Assembly (NCBI GenBank): GCA_016190405.1
Contig: JACPQO010000230.1
Span: 1 to 5,038, forward strand
Source: Chloroflexota bacterium
GTDB taxonomy: Bacteria; Chloroflexota; Dehalococcoidia; SM23-28-2; RBG-16-64-32
DNA: 5,038 nt
Direction: 5' to 3'
Under the pieces are notes generated by a model that was not told the origin of the DNA, made no database searches, and saw only the letters and a program-made list of their open reading frames with translations. Shown in pieces: positions 1 through 4,587 of this stretch; the first letter of the stretch is position 1, and the number at the start of each line of letters is the position of its first letter. The translations under genes and the position numbers were made by a program.

Positions 1-360
1 GCAGTGGATGGCGCCCCACAAGTTGACAGCGAACAGGTGGTGCAGGTTGTCCTGGGTGCCGCGGGCGACGGGCGCGGACCGCCCCACGCCGGCGTGGTTG
101 AGCAGAGTATCGACGGCGCCGAACTGCTCCACCGTGCGGCGGACCAGCGCCGCCACCGCCAGCCGGTCCGTCACGTCGGTGGGGACGGCAAGGCACTGGC
201 CGGGCAGATGCGCCAGGTCGGCGGCCACGGCCTCCAGACGCTGGCCGTTGCGGGCGGCTAGGACGACGTTGGCGCCGCGGCGGGCCAGCTCGCGGGCCGT
301 CTCGCGGCCGATGCCGGAGGAGGCGCCGGTGATGATGGCGGTGCGGCCATCTATGTTCAT
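1..360 (-). CDS. Short-chain dehydrogenase/reductase (SDR), N-terminal 120 residues, cut by window edge
   Basis: This is the N-terminal half of a classical SDR oxidoreductase, a cytoplasmic NAD(P)(H)-dependent enzyme acting on hydroxyl/carbonyl groups. Reading from the ATG at 360, the glycine-rich cofactor motif TGASSGIG is at residues 11-18. Arg37 follows the second strand (LAARN), which in this family usually means NADP(H) preference. A DVTD adenine-site motif is at 62-65. The NNAG motif appears as NHAG at 88-91, and VNLWG at 112-116 carries the Asn of the catalytic tetrad. The Ser/Tyr/Lys part lies beyond the edge. It starts 22 nt after the DinB stop with no clear Shine-Dalgarno site, so it probably depends on readthrough of the upstream transcript. 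Position in a PHA operon suggests an acyl-CoA reductase role (PhaB/FabG-like), but TGASSGIG is general to SDRs and the substrate cannot be read. The family is sure, the function open. Confidence 0.9.
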   Translation of the reverse strand, partial: MNIDGRTAIITGASSGIGRETARELARRGANVVLAARNGQRLEAVAADLAHLPGQCLAVPTDVTDRLAVAALVRRTVEQFGAVDTLLNHAGVGRSAPVARGTQDNLHHLFAVNLWGAIHC

Positions 361-382
361 CGTGTCGCGAACAGCCGAATAT

Positions 383-901
383 TCATCGCTCCAAGGCCGG
401 ATGCCTTCTCCAGCAGAAGTATGAGTAGTCGATCTCGTCCGGGCTGCTGCCCAACGAGGTAAGGATCATCGCCGCCTCCGCCCGGTGCGCCATGGCGTGC
501 GAACCGACGCTGAGCATCACCTGCCAGAAGGGCCTTTGCCAGGTGCGCCACTCGCCCCCCTGCGGGTCCATCAGTGATGACACCTCGTCCAGCCGCCCGT
601 CGGTCAGCCCGCCTACGAACTTCCGCAGCCCTTCGTGCGCGCTTGCGTAGGACTGGCGTATGGCGGGCATCACCCGGCCGGGCTCCACTCTAGCTAGGGG
701 CGGCGGTTCCCCCGTCCACTTCATCAGCCAGCTCACATGCGAGCCCAGGTTATGCAGCAGAATCCCCTGTATGCTGCCGAAGCTCACATCTCTGTCGCGG
801 GTCAATTCCTCCTCGTCCACACGCGCGGCCGCTTCCAGCACCTGTTCGTTTGCCCACTCGTTGTAGTCGAACAAGGAGCGGACCATCTCCAGCTTGCTCA
901 T
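383..901 (-). CDS. DinB-family (DinB/YfiT-like) putative metal-dependent protein
   Basis: A 172-residue protein of the DinB superfamily, four-helix-bundle proteins that bind a divalent metal through three His; characterised members include thiol-dependent transferases and isomerases. The opening LFDYNEWANEQVL (residues 9-21) is typical of the first helix. The expected His triad is visible as His50 (ILLH), His135 and His139 (SVGSHAMAH). The end SSPDEIDYSYF matches the usual C-terminal pattern. I chose the ATG at 901, 16 nt after the phaC stop, with a weak GGCGAG ribosome site. The frame stays open upstream to 1018, but that part lies inside phaC and encodes low-complexity sequence. The length is normal for the family. 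Its place between phaC and an SDR implies co-transcription. No role in PHA metabolism is known to me; a cofactor-thiol or detoxification role is only a guess. Confidence 0.87.
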   Translation of the reverse strand: MSKLEMVRSLFDYNEWANEQVLEAAARVDEEELTRDRDVSFGSIQGILLHNLGSHVSWLMKWTGEPPPLARVEPGRVMPAIRQSYASAHEGLRKFVGGLTDGRLDEVSSLMDPQGGEWRTWQRPFWQVMLSVGSHAMAHRAEAAMILTSLGSSPDEIDYSYFCWRRHPALER

Positions 902-917
902 CGCATTGCTCGCCGCG

Positions 918-2003
918 TTATGTAGAGCGCCCGGACAGCCACTCGGCCATCTTGGGCCAGGCGCGGCCGACGGCGTTCTTGCCGGCCACCAGGCTGACGT
1001 GGCCGCCCTTGAGCACAACGTCCTCCTTGTCCTCGCTGCCCACCAGCGTGATCAGCGGCTCGGTAGCCGGGAAGGGTGCGATGTGGTCGTGTTGGGCCAT
1101 TATGTGAAGCACCGGACAGGTGACGGCGCCCAGGTTCACGCGGCGGCCAGCGACGGCCATCTGCCCCTTCATCAGCTTGTTCTCCCACATCAGCTCGCGG
1201 ATGAACTGGCGGTAGGCCTCGCCGGGGAAGGGTATCTGCTCGTTCGTCCACTTGTACATGATGCGGTAGCCGTAGACGAACATGGGGTCCCACAGGTTGT
1301 CGAGCAGCCGGACGTAAGAGATCCAGCGCTCGGCGGGCCGCAGCATCTCGAAGGCGCGCAGCATGAGGTCGGGCGGAATGTTGCCCATGGTGTCCACCAG
1401 TTGGTCGAGGTCGATGAAGCGGGGGTCGGCCCAGCGCCGGAACAGGCCCATCCCCTCCATGTCCACGGGGGTGGCGGCGCAGACCAGGTTGGCCACCGGG
1501 GCATCGTGGACGATCCCCTTATACATTAGCCCGAACAGCCCGCCCATGCAGTACCCGAACAGGGTGTAGTCGGGCTCGCCGGTGGCCTTCTGGACCTCCT
1601 CCAGGCAGCGGGGCATGAAGTCCAGGACATAGTCCTCCAGGCGCAGGCTCTTGTCCTCCGGCCGGGGGACGCCCCAGTCGAGCATGAACACGTCGAACCC
1701 CTGGCGTAGCAGGTACTCGATGAGGCTCTGGCCGGGGGTCAGGTCCAGGATCCAGGGCTTGCTGACCAGCGACATGACACAGACGACGGGCACGCGGTAG
1801 ACCTCGTCGGTCATAGGGCGGTAGTGGTAGAGGCGGAGGGTACCGCGGGAGTAGACAACGTCCTTGGGTGTCGCGCCCACGGGCGGTTCCTGGCGGGCCA
1901 GCAGGATGTCCAGGCCGCGCTGGGCGCGCCGGAGGTTGCGCTGCACCTGGGCCTGGGCAGCCTGAAGCATCTGGTTCACGTCCGGGGTGCGAAGGGTGGC
2001 CAC
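918..2003 (-). CDS. phaC: Class III poly(R)-hydroxyalkanoate synthase, catalytic subunit PhaC
   Basis: PhaC polymerises (R)-3-hydroxyacyl-CoA into PHA with release of CoA, at the surface of cytoplasmic granules. At 361 residues it has the length of class III synthases (about 355), not class I/II (about 560-600). It is an alpha/beta hydrolase fold: a strand at 72-79 (PVVCVMSLV), the PHA lipase-like box GYCMGG at 150-155 with nucleophile Cys152, Asp306 in QHDHIAP and His335 in GGHVSLVAG. All three catalytic residues are present and no frame damage is seen. The start is GTG at 2003, supported by an AAAGGAG site just upstream; the next in-frame ATG (residue 12) has no such support. The gene follows the PhaE-like subunit by 36 nt, as expected for a PhaEC enzyme, and is followed by a DinB gene. 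Substrate range cannot be read, although class III enzymes usually take short-chain monomers. Confidence 0.96.
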   Translation of the reverse strand: MATLRTPDVNQMLQAAQAQVQRNLRRAQRGLDILLARQEPPVGATPKDVVYSRGTLRLYHYRPMTDEVYRVPVVCVMSLVSKPWILDLTPGQSLIEYLLRQGFDVFMLDWGVPRPEDKSLRLEDYVLDFMPRCLEEVQKATGEPDYTLFGYCMGGLFGLMYKGIVHDAPVANLVCAATPVDMEGMGLFRRWADPRFIDLDQLVDTMGNIPPDLMLRAFEMLRPAERWISYVRLLDNLWDPMFVYGYRIMYKWTNEQIPFPGEAYRQFIRELMWENKLMKGQMAVAGRRVNLGAVTCPVLHIMAQHDHIAPFPATEPLITLVGSEDKEDVVLKGGHVSLVAGKNAVGRAWPKMAEWLSGRST

Positions 2004-2006
2004 GGT

Positions 2007-2018
2007 CTCCTTTCCTTT
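2007..2018 (-). promoter_or_regulatory. Ribosome binding site of phaC, deciding its GTG start
   Basis: On the minus strand two purine blocks follow each other, AAAGG (2018-2014) and AAAGGAG (2013-2007), ending 3 nt before the GTG at 2003-2001. This is the best Shine-Dalgarno match near the phaC 5' end and supports the non-ATG start. The double block may give the ribosome two docking registers, which is inference. Confidence 0.7.
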
Positions 2019-2039
2019 CGGGCGGCGGCAGAGAGCGGG

Positions 2040-2432
2040 CTAGGCGTTATCGCCGGTCCGGGTGCGGGGGCGACGCGTCCGGCGGGGCCGCAGCTGGGTG
2101 ACCGGGGCGCCGCCGGGGACGCGGGCGGCGGCGGCCAGGTTGCCCAGGCCAGACTCCAGGGAGGCCAGCCGCTCCTCTACGGCGCGCAGGCGCTCCCCCA
2201 GCTCGACGATGTCACTATGGGTGGGCAGGTTGAACGTGTTCAGGTACCGGTCCATGCTCTGGTTGAGGAGGCGCTGGATGCCGGAATAAGCCTCCAGGTA
2301 GCCGCCCATGAAGCGGCCGAAGGCATCGGTGCCCATGGTTTCGTTGAAGAAGCTGTTCCACTGGCGCTCGGTGGCGGTCAGCCAGTCGCGCCAGAGCTGC
2401 ATTACGTCGCTGCTGCCGTTGCTGTCAGGCAT
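2040..2432 (-). CDS. phaE: Short PhaE-like subunit of class III PHA synthase
   Basis: A 130-residue protein that I read as the non-catalytic partner of PhaC; PhaE is needed for class III synthase activity. The N-terminal part (about 8-66) is helical with aromatic residues (LWRDWL, WNSFF). It leads into NLPTHSDI at 69-76, close to the N-x-PT-R/H-x-D-I/V motif seen in PhaE, PhaR and phasins. A short coiled coil with regular Leu/Glu follows at 77-100, then a low-complexity tail rich in Arg (RPRRTRRPRTRTG, 115-127). It is far shorter than Allochromatium-type PhaE (about 360) and also shorter than Bacillus PhaR (about 200). The ATG at 2432 overlaps the phaQ stop in an 8-nt ATG...TGA arrangement and has an AGAGAGGA ribosome site (2444-2437), so translation is probably coupled to phaQ. 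Position directly before phaC is the strongest support for the role. Confidence 0.82.
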   Translation of the reverse strand: MPDSNGSSDVMQLWRDWLTATERQWNSFFNETMGTDAFGRFMGGYLEAYSGIQRLLNQSMDRYLNTFNLPTHSDIVELGERLRAVEERLASLESGLGNLAAAARVPGGAPVTQLRPRRTRRPRTRTGDNA

Positions 2433-2883
2433 GGCGTCCTCTCTTTCGCGGTGCCGGCGGTTCCCGCTCGGAGGCTCGCTCGCCGGCGGGCCCGTGCTCG
2501 AAATTGTCCAATGAATCCAGGGCCGAGTGCAAGATGCTCTGGTAGCGGCCGAACAGCTCCAGCCACAGGTTCAGGAAAGCCTCGCCCGCCTTGGTCAGGG
2601 AGTACATGCGACGGGCGGGGCCCGATTCGGAGGTGTCCCAAAAGGAGGAGACCAGGCCGGCCCGCTCCAACTGGCGGAGGGTGCGGTAGACGGTTGTGGA
2701 ATCGAAGGCCGGCAGCCCTGCCTTGGCCAGCTCCTGGACCAGCTGGTACCCGTAGGCGTTCCAGCGGCGGAGGAAGGCCAGCAGGCTGGAGGCCAGGAGG
2801 TCGCCGTGGAGGCGGGGCCGGAAGGGGTTCTGGCGCGGCTCTTCCTCGCGGTCTGTATCGCTGTCCTTGCTGGCTCTAACCAT
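2425..2883 (-). CDS. phaQ: PadR-family transcriptional regulator, PhaQ-like (PHB-responsive repressor)
   Basis: A 152-residue PadR-type winged-helix regulator. The DNA-binding domain spans about 28-100: LLASSLLAFLRRW, the family G-Y-Q-L pattern at 45-48, the recognition helix region TTVYRTLRQLERAGLV (63-78), and the wing ending in RRMYSLTKAGE (91-101). A dimerisation helix follows (about 102-127), then a basic, disordered tail (PRKRGRHA). In Bacillus the PadR protein PhaQ represses pha genes and is released by PHB itself; the same place here, first in the operon before phaE and phaC, makes this the likely function. The ATG at 2883 has a GAGGA site (2891-2887) close upstream. The gene faces away from the phasin-like gene across a 113-nt region, so it probably regulates both its own operon and the phasin. 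Membership of PadR is firm; the PHB-sensing role is inferred. Confidence 0.88.
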   Translation of the reverse strand: MVRASKDSDTDREEEPRQNPFRPRLHGDLLASSLLAFLRRWNAYGYQLVQELAKAGLPAFDSTTVYRTLRQLERAGLVSSFWDTSESGPARRMYSLTKAGEAFLNLWLELFGRYQSILHSALDSLDNFEHGPAGERASEREPPAPRKRGRHA

Positions 2884-2930
2884 TCGTCCTCTTTTTCACA
2901 ATTTCCTCGGCGGTCAGATTGGCGTGGGGG

Positions 2931-2960
2931 TTGACAGCATGTTGATGCTATGTGTATATT
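2931..2960 (+). promoter_or_regulatory. Sigma-70-type promoter of the phasin-like gene
   Basis: A perfect -35 box TTGACA (2931-2936) is followed after 18 nt by TATATT (2955-2960), which matches five of six -10 consensus bases. Transcription would start near 2967, giving a leader of about 30 nt that contains the strong AAGAGGAGG ribosome site (2983-2991) 5 nt before the ATG at 2997. This looks like a strong promoter, fitting an abundant granule protein under repressor control. Confidence 0.72.
2936..2949. promoter_or_regulatory. Inverted repeat AGCAT-N4-ATGCT, candidate PhaQ operator
   Basis: A perfect 5-bp inverted repeat with a 4-nt centre sits in the spacer between the phasin -35 and -10 boxes, the classic place for a repressor site. 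ATGT occurs at 2939-2942 and again at 2950-2953, and ATGT/ACAT elements are common in PadR operators. Binding by the PhaQ-like protein is inferred, and the dyad is short enough to arise by chance. Confidence 0.4.
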
Positions 2961-2973
2961 GCACCTAAGTAAA
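2945..2973 (-). promoter_or_regulatory. Possible promoter of the phaQ-phaE-phaC operon
   Basis: On the minus strand TTTACT (2973-2968) and TAGCAT (2950-2945) are 17 nt apart, each matching four of six consensus bases. A better -35 box, TTGACA at 2984-2979, has only poor -10 partners at normal distance (CAATAT after 17 nt). Either way the operon promoter lies over the phasin promoter. The exact boxes are uncertain. Confidence 0.35.
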
Positions 2974-2996
2974 AGTAATGTCAAGAGGAGGTCGCC

Positions 2997-3497
2997 ATGC
3001 CCAAGCAGGAAACCGTGGACAAATTCTTTGACGCCGTCACCGAGGCCTACGACGCCTTGCTGGACGTCGCCAAGTCCGCCAACGACCGCGGCCACCGGGT
3101 GTCCCGAAGGCTCATCGACGAGGTCGAGAAGGGCCAGATCGAGGCCCTGGGCCTGGGGCGGCGGTTGGCCACCGCGCCGCGGGACGTCACTGGCTTCTAC
3201 AGCGCTGCCGTCCGCTCCCTGACCGACGCCCAGGGGCGTGTCCTGGGGCTGACCCGGCAGCTGCTGGACGAGATAACGGAGACCCAGGCGGAGACCCGCG
3301 ACACCATGCGCCGTCTCATCGAGTCCAACCGCGCGGCTGGGCGGGCCGCCATCGAGGCGACCCGGGAGACCGTCGGGCGGGCCAGCGAGGTGGTCCGGCC
3401 GGCGCGGGGCGGCGACGGCCGCAAGGCGGAGCCGGCGCGGGCAGCCAGGAAGGCCAAGCGGGAGCCGCCGGAAGCCGAAGCCGAGGCCGAGGCCTAG
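2997..3497 (+). CDS. Phasin-like PHA granule-associated protein
   Basis: A 166-residue, almost entirely helical protein without Cys or Trp, with no signal peptide and no membrane segment. The pattern fits a phasin: amphipathic helices at about 3-56 and 63-131, including VDKFFDAVTEAYDALLDVA near the N-terminus and many evenly spaced Leu/Ile/Val. Phasins coat PHA granules and control their size and number. The tail (about 134-166) is disordered, first basic (RKAEPARAARKAKREP), then acidic (EAEAEAEA), recalling on a small scale the nucleoid-binding tails of PhaF-type phasins. The ATG at 2997 has an excellent AAGAGGAGG site and its own promoter. It is divergent from phaQ, so co-regulation is likely. 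I do not recognise a specific family with certainty; the assignment rests on helical character, low complexity and neighbourhood, and an unrelated coiled-coil protein is possible. Confidence 0.72.
   Translation: MPKQETVDKFFDAVTEAYDALLDVAKSANDRGHRVSRRLIDEVEKGQIEALGLGRRLATAPRDVTGFYSAAVRSLTDAQGRVLGLTRQLLDEITETQAETRDTMRRLIESNRAAGRAAIEATRETVGRASEVVRPARGGDGRKAEPARAARKAKREPPEAEAEAEA
3471..3494 (+). repeat. Four tandem hexamers encoding the (EA)4 end of the phasin-like protein
   Basis: GAAGCC occurs twice and then GAGGCC twice, directly before the TAG stop. Such an array can change length by slippage in steps of two residues, altering the acidic end of the protein without breaking the frame. Confidence 0.75.
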
Positions 3498-3510
3498 ATC
3501 AGGCCCAGCT

Positions 3511-4296
3511 CTAACTTCCGTTGCGGCGCAGGTAGCGGCGCGGCGCGGCCAGAAAGGCCGCGATGTGGCTGTACACCCTGGGGTTGAAAGCCAGCCCCAC
3601 ATGGGTCCCCGGCACCTCGACATCGGATTCCGGGTCTTCGTTTATGCACACCCGCCAGTCCACCACGCCATCGGTCTTGGTGTAGATGGCGATCTGGGGG
3701 ATAGAGGCCGGGAAGTCCCGACGCAGCGCCTTTAGGAAGTCACAGGTACAAGCACCGCTGTAGCAGTCGGGCATCACCGGGGGGCCGTTGCGCCGGCTCA
3801 GGATGCGGCCACGCACCAGGTACGCTGTCTGCAGGACGAAGGGGTGCACGCGCACGCCGCGGAACGGTGAGGCCATAGTGACGACCGAGCCCACCAGGCG
3901 CGGCCGGCGGGTGGCGGCGCCGCGGGCCAAAACGCCGCCCAGGCTATGCCCGATGAGATGGACCTTGCCCCCCGTCTCCGTGTAAGCCCGCTCGACCGTC
4001 TCCAGAAGGCGGTCCGCGAGCACGTTCGGGCACTCCGCGTTGCGGCCGATGCCGGACATGTAGGGCTGGTAGCTCATCCGGCGCAGCCAGGCGTAGAGGT
4101 CGCCCAGGTACTGGTCGGAGCCCATGAAGCCGGGTACCACGACGACGCCGGAATCGTCTCCCTTGGGCACACCGATCCCCCGGTAGACGGCCGAGGCCCG
4201 GAGGGAAAGCCAGTCTAGACCGAGGAAGGCCTCCCGCCAGAGGGGGAGGGCCATGGACTCGAATTCTTCTTCTTCGTATTTCCGCAAGCGGGCCAC
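3511..4296 (-). CDS. Lipase-like alpha/beta hydrolase
   Basis: A 261-residue alpha/beta hydrolase of the lipase/esterase type, probably cytoplasmic as no signal peptide is seen. After a charged N-terminus, the first core strand and oxyanion region is VVVVPGFMGS (51-60). The nucleophile elbow is GHSLGG (116-121, Ser118), followed by VVTMASPFRG (138-147), the counterpart of the lipase GTPHxG segment. Asp209 (YTKTDGVVDW) and His232 (PGTHVGL) complete a plausible triad. A cysteine-rich stretch, DCYSGACTC (177-185), lies in the lid-like insertion. The GTG at 4296 gives the longest frame but has no good ribosome site; the ATG at 4254 (residue 15) is a possible alternative. Its stop is 13 nt from the phasin stop, tail to tail. 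Beside PHA and WS/DGAT genes it may release stored lipid or polymer, but the substrate cannot be read, and PhaZ-like depolymerase activity is only one option. Confidence 0.88.
   Translation of the reverse strand: MARLRKYEEEEFESMALPLWREAFLGLDWLSLRASAVYRGIGVPKGDDSGVVVVPGFMGSDQYLGDLYAWLRRMSYQPYMSGIGRNAECPNVLADRLLETVERAYTETGGKVHLIGHSLGGVLARGAATRRPRLVGSVVTMASPFRGVRVHPFVLQTAYLVRGRILSRRNGPPVMPDCYSGACTCDFLKALRRDFPASIPQIAIYTKTDGVVDWRVCINEDPESDVEVPGTHVGLAFNPRVYSHIAAFLAAPRRYLRRNGS
3544..3562. other. GC-rich hairpin in the convergent 3' zone
   Basis: CGCGGCC (3544-3550) and GGCCGCG (3556-3562) form a perfect 7-bp stem around the loop AGAAA, 47 nt past the phasin stop and inside the last codons of the hydrolase. 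No T-run follows on either strand, so it is not a standard intrinsic terminator. It could protect the phasin mRNA 3' end, or it may simply reflect Ala/Arg codons in GC-rich DNA. Confidence 0.3.
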
Positions 4297-4402
4297 GTTC
4301 TATCGCACCCCCGCGCTATAGACGCTGGCTCATTCGTCTATTTCCGCCTTCTATGATACCAGATTCCGCCGCTGGCTGCCCTTGCCCGCTGGGTTTGCAG
4401 GT

Positions 4403-4430
4403 ATTATAACCGCCTGCGGCCTTGGAGCAA
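4403..4430 (-). promoter_or_regulatory. Candidate promoter of the alpha/beta hydrolase
   Basis: On the minus strand a perfect -10 box TATAAT (4408-4403) lies 16 nt after a weak TTGCTC (4430-4425). It would give a leader of about 100 nt before the GTG at 4296. A second option nearer the gene is TATCAT (4358-4353), preceded by TGG as an extended -10. Which one is used cannot be told. Confidence 0.45.
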
Positions 4431-4458
4431 TATGGCCCCCAAAGTTGATCGCCACCGG

Positions 4459-4476
4459 CTTGAGCAGGCCCTCAAG
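4459..4476. promoter_or_regulatory. Dyad CTTGAG-N6-CTCAAG upstream of the WS/DGAT promoter
   Basis: This perfect 6-bp inverted repeat ends 3 nt before the -35 box of the WS/DGAT promoter, with its centre near -47 relative to the expected start of transcription. That position suits a dimeric activator or a repressor touching the -35 region. No regulator can be named from the site, and it differs from the pha dyad. Confidence 0.42.
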
Positions 4477-4479
4477 AGA

Positions 4480-4508
4480 TGGACAACGCCGCGGTTTCCC
4501 ACTATAAT
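4480..4508 (+). promoter_or_regulatory. Sigma-70-type promoter of the WS/DGAT gene
   Basis: TGGACA (4480-4485, five of six consensus bases) and a perfect TATAAT (4503-4508) are separated by the ideal 17 nt. Transcription would start near 4515, leaving a leader of about 73 nt before the ATG at 4588. It is the strongest promoter-like sequence in the 4297-4587 intergenic region, in which I see no gene. Confidence 0.75.
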
Positions 4509-4526
4509 GCCTGTATCGCTCGTCGG

Positions 4527-4572
4527 GGGTAACCGGACCGGCTCACCGCCCGAGCTAGACTCGGGCTTACCC
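4527..4572 (+). promoter_or_regulatory. Foldable 5' leader of the WS/DGAT mRNA
   Basis: An outer pairing GGGTAA (4527-4532) with TTACCC (4567-4572) encloses a perfect 7-bp hairpin, GCCCGAG (4548-4554) with CTCGGGC (4560-4566), loop CTAGA. The outer stem ends exactly at the AGGAGG ribosome site (4573-4578), so folding could affect translation. I recognise no known riboswitch class, and no T-run makes it a terminator. Confidence 0.45.
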
Positions 4573-4587
4573 AGGAGGGGGCATCGG

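Larger units (their letters stand above)
2884..2996. promoter_or_regulatory. Divergent pha control region between phaQ and the phasin-like gene
   Basis: These 113 nt are clearly more AT-rich than the flanking genes, especially 2931-2984. They hold the phasin promoter, a probable phaQ promoter overlapping it, a short dyad between the -35 and -10 boxes, a tandem AAGTAA repeat (2967-2978), and TTGACA (2931-2936) mirrored by TGTCAA (2979-2984). Overlapping divergent promoters would let one bound repressor shut off both transcripts. The natural candidate is the PhaQ-like protein encoded alongside. Confidence 0.75.

Noticed and set aside
902..1018. N-terminal extension of the DinB frame upstream of 901
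   Set aside because: It lies wholly inside phaC plus the gap and adds low-complexity residues; the ATG at 901 places the family's typical first helix at the N-terminus.
894..1529. Plus-strand open frame of 211 codons opposite phaC
   Set aside because: It is the reverse-strand shadow of phaC, whose catalytic motifs are all intact; the His/Val-rich product looks non-native.
1824..2879. Long plus-strand open frame (351 codons) opposite phaC, phaE and phaQ
   Set aside because: It runs antisense through three recognisable genes, is low-complexity (Gly/Ala/Arg/Pro) and has no recognisable domain; long antisense frames are expected in GC-rich coding DNA.
3491..3505. GGCCT/AGGCC hairpin at the phasin stop as an intrinsic terminator
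   Set aside because: The stem is only 5 bp and no T-run follows on either strand.
2595..3623. Long minus-strand open frame (342 codons) over phaQ, the control region and the phasin-like gene
   Set aside because: It overlaps the AT-rich promoter region and two better supported genes, and its product is Gly/Pro/Arg-rich without a domain.
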